From contig NZ_JACSCH020000020.1 in NCBI RefSeq assembly GCF_014451325.2, positions 107,965 to 171,964 on the forward strand: 64,000 bases of DNA, in the 5' to 3' direction. This stretch comes from Streptomyces sp. CB02980. Lineage in GTDB: Bacteria > Actinomycetota > Actinomycetes > Streptomycetales > Streptomycetaceae. Of this stretch, positions 8,761-17,416 are shown in pieces. The position numbers and the translations under genes are program-made. Under the pieces are notes generated by a model. The model was not told the origin of the DNA, searched no databases, and was given only the letters and a program-made list of their open reading frames with translations. How positions within the stretch are numbered: the first letter of the stretch is position 1; each line of letters opens with the position of its first letter.

Positions 8761-10314
8761 TCAGGCCACTGGCCCGGCGGCCTCCGCCCGGCCGCTGAGC
8801 GCTTCCAGGTCGCTCTTGCGGACCCGGATCACCAGGACGGCCGTCACCAGCGCGATCAGCACCATCGCGACGGCGGCCGTGAACGCCGACGAGATGCCCG
8901 AGGTCAGCACCTCGTGGCCCCAGGGCGGGGGCAGCTCCTGCGTCTTCATCGCCTCGGCCTGCTGCTGGGGCGTCGAGTTCGCGAGGAAACCGGGCATCTG
9001 CTTCTCGCCCTCCTCACGGCTCGCCGTGCCGAAGATCGTGACCAGGATGGACAGGCCCAGCGAACCACCGACCTGCTGGGTGGCGTTGAGCAGGCCCGAC
9101 GCGGCTCCCGCCTCGTGCTGGGCCACTCCGGAGACGGCCGTGAGCGTGAGCGTCACGAAGTTGAGGCCCATGCCGAAGCCGAACAGGATCATCGGGCCGA
9201 GGACACCGCTCGCGTAGCTGCTGTCCGAGCTGATGAACGTCAGCCAGAACAGACCCGCGCCGGTGATCGCCGCACCGCTCACCATGAACGGCTTGGGGCC
9301 GAGCACCGGCAGCAGCCGCTGGGCGAGTCCCGCGCCCGCGCCGATCGCGAAGGTCACGGGAAGGAAGGCGAGTCCGGACTGGATCGGGGTGTAGCCCAGG
9401 ACGTTCTGGACCCAGAGCACGATGAAGAAGAACATGCCGAACATGGCAGCCGCCAGGCTGAGCATGATGATGTACGTGCCCGAGCGGTTACGGTCCGCGA
9501 ACATCCGCAGCGGGGTGATCGGTTCCTTCGCGCGCGACTCCACGACTGCGAAGGCGACGAGAAGGATGACCGCCGAGACGAAGGAACCGATGGTCAGCGC
9601 GTCCTCCCAGCCCTTCTCGGACGCGCGGATGAACCCGTAGACCAGCGCCGCCATACCGAGTGTCGAGGTCGCGGCTCCCACGATGTCGAACCGGCCGGGG
9701 TGACGCTCGGACTCTGCGATGTAGCGCGGGGTCAGGAAGACGATCAGCAGACCGATCGGGACGTTGACGAAGAGGACCCAGCGCCAGTCCAGCCACTCCG
9801 TGAGGACGCCGCCGGCGAGCAGGCCGATGGCGCCGCCACCGGCGGACACGGCGGCGAACACGCCGAACGCCCGGTTGCGTTCCGGCCCTTCGGGGAACGT
9901 CGTGGTGATCAGCGCGAGCGAGGTGGGCGAGGCGATGGCGCCGCCGACCCCCTGCAGGGCCCGCGCGGCAAGCAGATGCCAGGGTTCCTGGGCGAAGCCG
10001 CCGAGCAGCGAGGCGAAGGTGAAGAGCAGGATGCCGGCCATGAACACCCGGCGGCGCCCCAGGATGTCTCCGGCCCGTCCGCCGAGGAGCAGCAGACCAC
10101 CGAAGGTGAGCGTGTAGGCGCTGAGCACCCACGACAGATCGGTGGTCGAGAAGGAGAGCGCGTCCTGGATGTGCGGCAGGGCGATGTTCACGATGGTGGC
10201 GTCGAGGACGACCATCAGCTGGCAGGCGGCGATGACCGTCAAGGCGATACCCGGCCGTCCTCCGGCGCGAGCTGGTCCGTCCTTGGTCTGTGTGTCGACC
10301 GGAGAAGTTGTCAC
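8761..10314 (-). CDS. MFS drug efflux transporter, DHA2 (EmrB/QacA) type
   Basis: A 517-residue proton-coupled exporter with about 14 hydrophobic segments. It has the DHA2 first-helix motif VVLDATIVNIALP, the loop motif GRAGDILGRRRVF, and LDWRWVLFVNVPIG after helix 5/6. The GTG start at 10314 has GGGGGAT just upstream. It is divergent from a TetR regulator and both lie beside two near-identical palindromic operators, so it is very likely induced by a TetR ligand. The drug specificity cannot be predicted. Confidence 0.94.
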   Translation of the reverse strand: MTTSPVDTQTKDGPARAGGRPGIALTVIAACQLMVVLDATIVNIALPHIQDALSFSTTDLSWVLSAYTLTFGGLLLLGGRAGDILGRRRVFMAGILLFTFASLLGGFAQEPWHLLAARALQGVGGAIASPTSLALITTTFPEGPERNRAFGVFAAVSAGGGAIGLLAGGVLTEWLDWRWVLFVNVPIGLLIVFLTPRYIAESERHPGRFDIVGAATSTLGMAALVYGFIRASEKGWEDALTIGSFVSAVILLVAFAVVESRAKEPITPLRMFADRNRSGTYIIMLSLAAAMFGMFFFIVLWVQNVLGYTPIQSGLAFLPVTFAIGAGAGLAQRLLPVLGPKPFMVSGAAITGAGLFWLTFISSDSSYASGVLGPMILFGFGMGLNFVTLTLTAVSGVAQHEAGAASGLLNATQQVGGSLGLSILVTIFGTASREEGEKQMPGFLANSTPQQQAEAMKTQELPPPWGHEVLTSGISSAFTAAVAMVLIALVTAVLVIRVRKSDLEALSGRAEAAGPVA

Positions 10315-10337
10315 TATGGATCCCCCACGGAAGAATT

Positions 10338-10405
10338 AGTGAACGCACCCGTTCACTGTTCATCACGGTAGTGAGTCCCCCGCAGTGAACGCAACCGTTC
10401 ACTGC
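10338..10405. promoter_or_regulatory. Two TetR operators controlling the MFS/TetR pair
   Basis: Two perfect palindromes, AGTGAACG-N4-CGTTCACT, at 10338-10357 and 10384-10403; the second extends by one more base pair pair on each side (GC...GC). Centres are 46 bp apart, in the divergent region between the MFS and TetR genes. The form matches typical TetR-family operators. Confidence 0.85.
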
Positions 10406-10447
10406 GCACTGCCGACGACATGACACCGCCTCAACGGAGAGATCCTG

Positions 10448-11065
10448 ATGGTTACTTCGCGCTCCACGGCCGCCGCCCGGCCGGCAGGGGTGACGCTGCG
10501 ACGCCGTGGTCCCGTACTCGAACGGGCCATCCTGGAGGCCGCGCTCGAGCAGCTCGGCAGCGTCGGCTGGAACGGTCTGACGATGGAAGGTGTCGCGGTC
10601 GGCGCGCAGACGGGCAAAGCAGCGGTGTACCGGCGATGGCCTTCGAAGGAAGACCTCGTCGCTGACGCGCTCCAGGCCGGACTTCCGGCCCTCGACGAGG
10701 CCCCGGACCTGGGAAGCGTGCGCGAGGAGCTGTACGAGCTGTGCCGCCGCGTCCGGGACGTCATGTACTCCAAGCCCGGCTTCGCCCTGCGTGCCGTCCT
10801 TCACGAATGCGACGCCGAGGCCGCCGAGAGGTTCCACGGCCTGATCGTCACCGGCGTCGTCGAGCCCTCGGCCCGACTCTTCCGGGATGTGCTGCGCCGC
10901 GGAATTGCAAGGGGTGAGGTGCGTGCGGACGCGAATAACGACCTGGTGGTCGACGTCGTACCGGCGATGATGATGTATCGCTCAAAGGTGTGCGCGAGCG
11001 AATGGCCGGACCGTGAGATCGCCGATTTGATCGACCGGATCATGGTGCCGCTGCTGCGCGCCTGA
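10448..11065 (+). CDS. TetR/AcrR-family transcriptional regulator of the adjacent MFS exporter
   Basis: 205 residues with an N-terminal helix-turn-helix (LEQLGSVGWNGLTMEGVAV, then TGKAAVYRRWPSKEDLVADAL at about residues 38-75) and a TetR_C-like ligand domain. GGAGAG precedes the ATG. It is divergent from the DHA2 exporter and flanked by two strong palindromes, so it is inferred to repress both itself and the exporter. Confidence 0.92.
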   Translation: MVTSRSTAAARPAGVTLRRRGPVLERAILEAALEQLGSVGWNGLTMEGVAVGAQTGKAAVYRRWPSKEDLVADALQAGLPALDEAPDLGSVREELYELCRRVRDVMYSKPGFALRAVLHECDAEAAERFHGLIVTGVVEPSARLFRDVLRRGIARGEVRADANNDLVVDVVPAMMMYRSKVCASEWPDREIADLIDRIMVPLLRA

Positions 11066-11070
11066 CCTGG

Positions 11071-11141
11071 GTCGGGCGGCCTCCGAGGGGTGATGCGCAC
11101 GGGCCCGGGGGTGCGCTGCGACAGCCCCTCGGGCGCCCGAC
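11071..11141. terminator. Long nested hairpin between tetR and rnhB
   Basis: Three successive arms pair in register: GTCGGGCG (11071) with CGCCCGAC (11134), CGAGGGG (11084) with CCCCTCG (11125), and GCGCAC (11095) with GTGCGC (11111). There is no T run. It most likely ends the tetR transcript, but a structured leader for rnhB is not excluded. Confidence 0.6.
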
Positions 11142-11192
11142 GGGAATCCGGGTATCGCACCCGGCACCAAGCGGCGTAACCTGTCAGGCGCC

Positions 11193-11903
11193 ATGCCGTA
11201 CGAACCACCCACCCACACCGTAGAGCGATCGCTCCGAGCCACCACCGGCGCCAAGATCGTTGCCGGCGTCGACGAGGTCGGACGCGGAGCGTGGGCCGGC
11301 CCCGTCACCGTGTGCGCCGCCGTCACCGGACTGCGCCGGGCGCCCGAAGGGCTCACCGACTCCAAACTGCTCACCCCCAAGCGCCGTACCGCGCTCGCCG
11401 CGGAGCTGGAGCACTGGGTCACGGCGTACGCGCTGGGCGACGCCTCTCCGCAGGAGATAGACGAGCTCGGCATGACCGCCGCGCTGCGGCTCGCGGCCGT
11501 CCGTGCACTCGAAGGCCTCCCCGTGCGGCCCGACGCGGTGATCCTCGATGGCAAGCACGACTACCTCGGCAGCCCCTGGCAGGTCCGTACGGTGATCAAG
11601 GGTGACCAGTCCTGCATCGCCGTTGCCGCCGCCTCCGTGATCGCCAAGGTCCGGCGGGATGCCGCGATGGCGGAGCTGGGCATCGATGGCGAGAACTACG
11701 CGGCGTACGCCTTCGGTGCCAACGCGGGCTACCCTTCGCCGGTCCACAAAGCGGCGCTCGAAGAGCTGGGGCCCACCCCGCACCACCGTCTCTCCTGGTC
11801 GTACCTGGACGCGATGCCCAGGTGGCGCCACCTCAAAAAGGTCCGCCTCTCCGCCGAGGCGGTCGCGCTGGAAAGCGGGGGCCAACTCGGCTTCGACTTC
11901 TGA
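11193..11903 (+). CDS. rnhB: Ribonuclease HII
   Basis: Endonuclease that cuts the RNA strand of RNA-DNA hybrids and removes single misincorporated ribonucleotides. 236 residues. The catalytic acidic residues are visible: Asp27 and Glu28 in GVDEVGRG, and Asp119 in VILDGKHDYL, with the AAASVIAKVRRD motif following. It is followed by a conserved hypothetical gene after 106 bases. Confidence 0.95.
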   Translation: MPYEPPTHTVERSLRATTGAKIVAGVDEVGRGAWAGPVTVCAAVTGLRRAPEGLTDSKLLTPKRRTALAAELEHWVTAYALGDASPQEIDELGMTAALRLAAVRALEGLPVRPDAVILDGKHDYLGSPWQVRTVIKGDQSCIAVAAASVIAKVRRDAAMAELGIDGENYAAYAFGANAGYPSPVHKAALEELGPTPHHRLSWSYLDAMPRWRHLKKVRLSAEAVALESGGQLGFDF

Positions 11904-12009
11904 ACTTCCGGTCGCGGGACCCTCCTCAAGGGCCTCCCATGCGGCCGGGGTGCACATCTGTGCCCACCCGCCGGTGCCTCGCGCAGCGGCGTTTGATAGA
12001 CATCCACTC

Positions 12010-12642
12010 ATGCCTCTCATCCCCGAGGAGCCTCAGATTCACGAGAGCGCCCAGGGTCCCCGCGCCACCGCGGCCGCCGGCCGCCCCGCGTCGACCCCCC
12101 GTCCCGTACCCGGCCCGCGTACCGCGGCCTCACCGCGTCCCGGACGCCCCGTTCCCGGCCCTGCCAGGCCCGCGGCGCCGCGCCCGCACCCCGGTCCCGG
12201 GCCGTCTCCGGCGAACGCCCCGGAGAATCGTTCCGATCAGCGATCCACGCCGCAGCTCCAGCTGATCCCGGCCTCCGTCGACGGCGCACTCGACGCCGCC
12301 GAAGAGGCCCTGGACCTGCTCCTGGAGAACGGCCGGGCGCCGGGCGAGGTCCTGGTGCTCACCACCGGCGACCCGCACCCGTGGGCCACGCACGAGCTGT
12401 CCTTCGGCGAGGCCGCCTACTGGGCCCAGCAGGACACCGGTGACGACGTGTTCTTCGCGCACGCCGCCGCCGTGGAGCGGGCGACCCCCCGCCCCGTGGT
12501 GATCGTCGCCGTCAACGGCGGAGACGACGCGGCGGCCGCCAAGGCCCTGCCGTCGGCCATGGACCGCGCCGGAGCCCTGCTCGTCGTCTGCGGTGACCCG
12601 CAGCGCGTCACGGCGCTCCTCGGAGCGGGCGCCGGAGTCTGA
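12010..12642 (+). CDS. Conserved hypothetical protein with Pro-rich N-terminus
   Basis: 210 residues. Residues about 10-80 are Pro/Ala/Arg-rich and probably disordered. The folded C-terminal part (from about residue 85) alternates predicted strands and helices, including APGEVLVLTTGDPHPWATHE and RPVVIVAVNGG. This part vaguely resembles the C-terminal domain of UvrD-type helicases without a recognisable helicase core, a weak impression only. No good ribosome-binding site precedes the ATG at 12010, so the start is uncertain. It lies between rnhB and a convergent hypothetical gene. Confidence 0.75.
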   Translation: MPLIPEEPQIHESAQGPRATAAAGRPASTPRPVPGPRTAASPRPGRPVPGPARPAAPRPHPGPGPSPANAPENRSDQRSTPQLQLIPASVDGALDAAEEALDLLLENGRAPGEVLVLTTGDPHPWATHELSFGEAAYWAQQDTGDDVFFAHAAAVERATPRPVVIVAVNGGDDAAAAKALPSAMDRAGALLVVCGDPQRVTALLGAGAGV

Positions 12643-12654
12643 CCGACTGCCCTT

Positions 12655-12680
12655 CCGCCGGACCGCACCCGGTCCGGCGG
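12655..12680. terminator. Terminator between convergent genes
   Basis: A perfect 10-bp stem, CCGCCGGACC (12655-12664) with GGTCCGGCGG (12671-12680), and a 6-base loop, placed between the 12010 gene and the convergent 12700 gene. Confidence 0.75.
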
Positions 12681-12699
12681 GGGCCGACGTCGTCCGCGA

Positions 12700-13329
12700 T
12701 CAGCGCGCGGCGGCCCGACGCAGGGGCTCGGTCGCGCCGCTCGCGGTTCTCGGCGTCAGCCGGCCGAGCTCGGCCGACCCCTCGCCGAGCGGCAGGGGAA
12801 GGGAGTCGGAGCTCGGACGACGGCCGCCGCGGCCTTCACCGAGCACCTGCCAGCCCGCCCGGGTCAGCGTGATGTACGCGCCGCAGCGGAGACCGTGCAG
12901 GGTGCAGGCGTCGCGGAGCCCCCACATCCAGGCTCCGTCCTCCTCGGTCCAGCGCTCGTCGCCCTCGCGGCAGTACATCAGCACCGCGGTCCGTACGGGG
13001 GTGCGCCTGCGGAGGTCGTGCGGAATGACCCGCCGCAGATGTGCGAGCAGTGCGTTGCGGAACTCCCAGCCGTCCGCCGGAGTGGGGCGACGGACGAACG
13101 AGGCGCTGGCGGCGATCCGTTCCTCGTGGTCCAGGATCGCGAGGACCGCCATCGAGGGCGTCGGTGTGTGGCGCGAGTGCAGTCCGCCGACGACCTCACG
13201 CGGACTGCGCAACAGGGGGATCCCCGCCGCGGCCCACTCGGCCGGTTCGAGTATCCGAGCGAGGCGGTTGGCGGACTCGGACGACGATCTGAGCGAGGCG
13301 GCTGTGGGCGGAGCGAATCCGAGGGTCAC
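12700..13329 (-). CDS. Conserved hypothetical protein
   Basis: 209 residues with no recognised domain. The middle resembles a small sensor or GAF-like fold (MAVLAILDHEERIAASASF, VRTAVLMYCREGDERW, CGAYITLTRAGWQVLGEG), while the C-terminus is low-complexity. The GTG at 13329 has GGGAGGA 5 bases upstream, which decides the start against a longer frame opening at 13464. It has the same orientation as recQ but is separated from it by 228 bases. Confidence 0.75.
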   Translation of the reverse strand: MTLGFAPPTAASLRSSSESANRLARILEPAEWAAAGIPLLRSPREVVGGLHSRHTPTPSMAVLAILDHEERIAASASFVRRPTPADGWEFRNALLAHLRRVIPHDLRRRTPVRTAVLMYCREGDERWTEEDGAWMWGLRDACTLHGLRCGAYITLTRAGWQVLGEGRGGRRPSSDSLPLPLGEGSAELGRLTPRTASGATEPLRRAAAR

Positions 13330-13557
13330 GGTCCTCCCTTCGGATACGCGCCCGCGAGGCGGGCAAGGTCGGGTGAGGGCGCACCACAGCACAGCCCGTC
13401 CGGACCGCTGGCGGGGCGTGCGAGGCGGTTTCCCAATTCTTGCTGGCCCGTGGGCGAGCGGCAACGAGCAATTGAGGCCGCTGACGGGATTGCGTCGGTA
13501 TGCCTTTCATATCCCTGCCCAGTTGCCCATTGTTCACTCCCCGTTTCCCCTCCCGTT

Positions 13558-15741
13558 TCACCCCTGGACGGCAAGTACCAGCGGATACACCCCTTCCGCT
13601 CCGGCCCGTCGCAGCAGGCGGGCCGCCACCGCCAAGGTCCAACCGCTGTCGGACAGATCGTCGACGAGGAGTACCGGCCCGCCCGCCGCGGCCAGCCGCT
13701 CGCCCAGTTCGGCGGAGACCGTCAGGGTGCGCTGCAGTCCCACCACCCGCTGGGCGCTGTTGGTCCGGGACAGTCGTACATCCTCCGCCTCGGGCGCGTA
13801 CTCCACGGCTCCGAGCAGGGGCATTCTGCCGATCTCGGCGATCCGATGTCCGAGTGAACCCACCAGTCGAGGCCGCCGGTGGGAGGCGACCGTGACCACA
13901 CCGGCCGGCCGGGCGGGCGCGTCGGGCGCCCCGGAGGCCCAACCGCCGGGCCCCTTCGCCCAGTCGGTGAGCACATGCACCACCGCCTGCACGACATCGT
14001 CCGGAACCGGACCATCGGCGGCGCTGTCGGCCAGCAGCGGACGGAGCCGGTTGCCCCAGCCGATGTCCGAGAGCCGACCCAGGGCCCGGCCGCCGAAGGC
14101 CTGCTCGCCCGCCGGGATACGACCCTTCAGATCGACCCCGACGGCCGCGAGTCCGGTCGGCCACATCTTCCGGGGCTCGACTTCCACACCCGGCCGGCCC
14201 AGCTCGCCCTTGGCCGCGTCAAGCGCCGCGTCGGAGACCTTCGGATCGAACCGGCTCCCCGCGCAGTTGTCGCAGCGACCGCACGGCGCGGCCTCCTCGT
14301 CGTCCAACTGACGGCGCAGGAACTCCATCCGGCACCCCGACGACGCCGCGTAGTCGCGCATCGCCTGCTGCTCGGCCGCCCGCTGGCGCGCCACCCAGGC
14401 GTACCTCTCGGTGTCGTACACCCAGGCACGGCCCGTGCTCTCCCACCCGCCCTTCACCCGTCGCACCGCGCCGTCCACGTCGAGGACCTTGAGCATCGTC
14501 TCCAGACGGGTCCTGCGCAGCTCCACCAGGGGTTCCAGCGCGGGCAGGGACATCGGCCTGCCCGCCTGGGCGAGCACGTCGATCGTGCGGCGCACCTGCT
14601 CCTCCGGGGGGAAGGCGACCGAGGCGAAGTAGCGCCAGATCGCCTCGTCCTCCTGCCCGGGCAGCAGCAGCACCTCGGCGTGCTCCACACCTCGCCCGGC
14701 ACGGCCGACCTGCTGGTAGTACGCGATCGGGGAGGACGGCGACCCGAGGTGCACCACGAAACCCAGGTCGGGCTTGTCGAAGCCCATGCCGAGGGCGGAG
14801 GTCGCCACGAGGGCCTTGACCCGGTTGGCCTGGAGATCGTCCTCCGCCTGCTGCCGGTCGGCGTTCTCCGTGCGGCCCGTGTACGAGGAGACCGTGTGGC
14901 CGCACTGGCGCAGATAGGCCGTGACCTCGTCCGCCGCGGCGACCGTCAGCGTGTAGATGATGCCCGAACCGGGCAGCTCGTCGAGGTGGTCGGCCAGCCA
15001 GGCCAGCCGGTGGGCCGCGTCCGGCAGCCGGACCACGCCCAGACTCAGACTCTCCCGGTCCAGCGCGCCGCGCAGAACCAGGGCGTCCGTACCGGCGCCC
15101 GTACCGAGCTGCTCGGCCACGTCCGCCGTCACCCGCGCGTTCGCCGTGGCCGTGGTGGCGAGCACCGGAACCCCGGACGACAAATCCGCCAGCATCGTGC
15201 GCAGCCGGCGGTAGTCGGGCCGGAAGTCGTGCCCCCAGTCCGAGATGCAGTGCGCCTCGTCGACCACGAGAAGCCCGGTGGCGGCAGCTAGCCGGGGAAG
15301 CACCTGGTCACGAAAATCCGGATTGTTGAGCCGCTCGGGGCTCACCAGGAGCACATCCACCTCACCGGCGGCCACCTCCTCCTGGACCGTGTCCCACTCC
15401 TCCGTGTTCGACGAGTTGATCGTCCGGGCGCGGATACCCGCCCGAGCGGCCGCCTCCACCTGGTTGCGCATCAGCGCGAGCAGCGGGGAGACGATCACGG
15501 TCGGGCCGCTGCCGCGCTCACGGAGCAGCGAGGTCGCCACGAAGTACACGGCCGACTTGCCCCAGCCCGTCCGCTGCACCACAAGGGCCCGGCGCCGGTC
15601 GGCGACCAGGGCCTCGATGGCCCGCCACTGGTCCTCGCGCAGTCTCGCCGTGCCGGTCGGGTCCGAGACGAGACGGGCGAGCACGGCATCGGCGGCGGTC
15701 CGGAGCGCGGCGCGGTCTTCCAGGGGGTCTGCGTGGGTCAT
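13558..15741 (-). CDS. recQ: RecQ-family ATP-dependent DNA helicase with C-terminal phosphoribosyltransferase-like domain
   Basis: A 3'-5' superfamily 2 helicase in DNA repair and recombination, 727 residues. Helicase motifs are Q/0 LREDQWRAIEAL, a variant motif I VVQRTGWGKSAVYF (RTGWGKS rather than the usual TGxGKS form), motif II VVDEAHCISDWGHDF, motif III LATTATAN and motif VI QQVGRAGRG. The RecQ zinc cluster follows (CRMEF then CGRCDNC). After it, about 150 residues end in PVLLVDDLSDSGWTLAVAA, the PRPP-binding loop of type I phosphoribosyltransferases. The ATG at 15741 has GGAG only 2-3 bases upstream, so a slightly different start is possible. Two DnaA-box-like sites lie in its promoter region. 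Confidence 0.93.
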   Translation of the reverse strand: MTHADPLEDRAALRTAADAVLARLVSDPTGTARLREDQWRAIEALVADRRRALVVQRTGWGKSAVYFVATSLLRERGSGPTVIVSPLLALMRNQVEAAARAGIRARTINSSNTEEWDTVQEEVAAGEVDVLLVSPERLNNPDFRDQVLPRLAAATGLLVVDEAHCISDWGHDFRPDYRRLRTMLADLSSGVPVLATTATANARVTADVAEQLGTGAGTDALVLRGALDRESLSLGVVRLPDAAHRLAWLADHLDELPGSGIIYTLTVAAADEVTAYLRQCGHTVSSYTGRTENADRQQAEDDLQANRVKALVATSALGMGFDKPDLGFVVHLGSPSSPIAYYQQVGRAGRGVEHAEVLLLPGQEDEAIWRYFASVAFPPEEQVRRTIDVLAQAGRPMSLPALEPLVELRRTRLETMLKVLDVDGAVRRVKGGWESTGRAWVYDTERYAWVARQRAAEQQAMRDYAASSGCRMEFLRRQLDDEEAAPCGRCDNCAGSRFDPKVSDAALDAAKGELGRPGVEVEPRKMWPTGLAAVGVDLKGRIPAGEQAFGGRALGRLSDIGWGNRLRPLLADSAADGPVPDDVVQAVVHVLTDWAKGPGGWASGAPDAPARPAGVVTVASHRRPRLVGSLGHRIAEIGRMPLLGAVEYAPEAEDVRLSRTNSAQRVVGLQRTLTVSAELGERLAAAGGPVLLVDDLSDSGWTLAVAARLLRRAGAEGVYPLVLAVQG

Positions 15742-15791
15742 GACTCCATGCAACCCGATGCCTCGGACATCGCGCGAATGAGCGCCGAACC

Positions 15792-15842
15792 TGTGGACAA
15801 CTCGACAGGTCGACGGAAGCCCCGTTCCGGGAGTTATCCACA
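15792..15842. promoter_or_regulatory. Two opposed DnaA boxes in the recQ/DUF4192 intergenic region
   Basis: TTGTCCACA lies on the minus strand at 15792-15800 and TTATCCACA on the plus strand at 15834-15842. The first is the preferred Streptomyces DnaA 9-mer and the second the E. coli consensus. They lie 51 bases upstream of recQ and 41 bases upstream of the DUF4192 start. Confidence 0.65.
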
Positions 15843-15882
15843 GGGGTTTCGGATTTCGGGAGATCACGAGACCGTCCTGACC

Positions 15883-17301
15883 ATGAACGCGAATCACCAC
15901 GAATCCAGCGACCTCTCCCGTACCCGGATCACCCTGCGCGGTCCGGCGGAACTGGCCGACGCCCTGCCGTTCGTGCTGGGCTTCCACCCCACCGACTCCG
16001 TCGTCCTGGTCGCCCTCCACGGCGAGCACGGCCGCTTCGGAGGACGCGTCAGGCTGGGCATTCCCCGCTCGCCCCGCGAATGGGCGTCCACCGCCGATCA
16101 CCTCGCCGAATGCCTCGTCGAGGGAGGCAGCAGGAGCGGCACCCGACCCGACGGCATCGTCGTCTTCCTCTGCCAGGACCCCGCGGCAGGCGAGACGGGC
16201 CGCAGGGTCATGGAGCGGCTGCGCCCGTTCGCCCAGCGGCTGCGCACGGCGTGCGGCGCCCTCGACATCCCGGTCTACGAGGCCCTCTGCATCTCCGACG
16301 GTCTCTACTTCTCCTACTGCTGCCCCGACGCCCGCTGTTGCCCGCCCGACGGCACACCGCTCGCCCTCAGCGGTACGACGGTGATGGCGGCGACCGCGGC
16401 GTACGCCGGAGTCCAGGTGCGGGGTTCGCTGCGGGACATGGAACGGCGGTTCCAGCCCTCCGGCGGCCCCCGGGAGGAAGAACAGCGCGCGGCACTCGAC
16501 GCGAGCGCCGCGGCGATCGTCCCCCGGATCCTCGAGGCCGCCGAGGGCGAGGGGCGGGCGGAGGTGCGCGAGGCGACGCTGCGCCTCGCACGGGCGGTCC
16601 TCCGCCGGTTCGTCAACCCGACGGGGGAGGCCGGGCCGACCGGCCAGAGCGGCGGCTCGACCGCCCCGAGGGCCGTGAGGGGGAGCGTCGCGGGCACCGC
16701 CGAGAGCGACGCGTCCGACGACGCCCTGGTCGAGACCGGCGAAGCGGCCGCGCTGATCCTCGGTCTCCAGGACCGGGTCACCCGGGACCGCGCCGCCGAA
16801 TGGATGGAGGGCTGGGAGGGCACCGCCGCCCTGCGCCTCTGGCGCGTACTTGCCCGGCGCTGCGTCGCCCCCTACCAGGAGCACGCCGCCGCACCGCTCA
16901 CCCTCGCGGGTTGGACGGCCTGGTCCACCGGTGACGAGCCGACCGCCCGGGTCGCCCTCGGACTCGCGCTCGACATCGACCCCGAGTACGTCTTCGCCCG
17001 GCTGCTGCACCAGGCGTGCAACGAAGGGCTCGACCCCGAGTCGCTCCGCTCCTGTCTGCGGACCGAGCGGGACAGCCGGATCGCTTCGGACCAGGCCGCT
17101 TCGGGGGCATCCCCGCAGGTCCGGACGCGCGTCGCCCGCCCGCAGAGCAGCCGGCAGACCTTGACGAAGGCCGGTCGCCAGACGGGTGGAGCGGAGCGCC
17201 GTTCCTCGGCCGGTGTCCGGCCCGGCGGGCCCGCCGCTGGCAAGCCGGGGAGCGGAGGTCCGAGGCGCGGTGGGCAGCGCGGCACCAGGAGCGGCCGATG
17301 A
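15883..17301 (+). CDS. DUF4192 domain-containing protein
   Basis: 472 residues. The family hallmark is near the N-terminus: RTRITLRGPAELADALPFV then LGFHPTDSVVLVAL. The body includes CCPDARCCPPDGTPL and the Asp-rich VARVALGLALDID segment near residue 370; the last 90 residues are basic and low-complexity. The ATG at 15883 begins where family similarity begins; no strong ribosome-binding site is visible. The function of the family is unknown, but it is common in actinobacteria. Confidence 0.87.
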   Translation: MNANHHESSDLSRTRITLRGPAELADALPFVLGFHPTDSVVLVALHGEHGRFGGRVRLGIPRSPREWASTADHLAECLVEGGSRSGTRPDGIVVFLCQDPAAGETGRRVMERLRPFAQRLRTACGALDIPVYEALCISDGLYFSYCCPDARCCPPDGTPLALSGTTVMAATAAYAGVQVRGSLRDMERRFQPSGGPREEEQRAALDASAAAIVPRILEAAEGEGRAEVREATLRLARAVLRRFVNPTGEAGPTGQSGGSTAPRAVRGSVAGTAESDASDDALVETGEAAALILGLQDRVTRDRAAEWMEGWEGTAALRLWRVLARRCVAPYQEHAAAPLTLAGWTAWSTGDEPTARVALGLALDIDPEYVFARLLHQACNEGLDPESLRSCLRTERDSRIASDQAASGASPQVRTRVARPQSSRQTLTKAGRQTGGAERRSSAGVRPGGPAAGKPGSGGPRRGGQRGTRSGR

Positions 17302-17416
17302 CGACCGTGACCCGGCCGCCTGTCGGCGCGTTCAGCTCTCTGGCGGAGTCGTCCGAACCGTCCCGCCGACCCTTCGCCGGCCGCCCGGTCCGCACAGAGA
17401 GCACCCCGCACCCGCC

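Noticed and set aside
15792..15842. Replication origin
   Set aside because: Only two DnaA boxes are present, without an AT-rich unwinding region, dnaA, dnaN or further boxes nearby; a regulatory or titration role is more likely.
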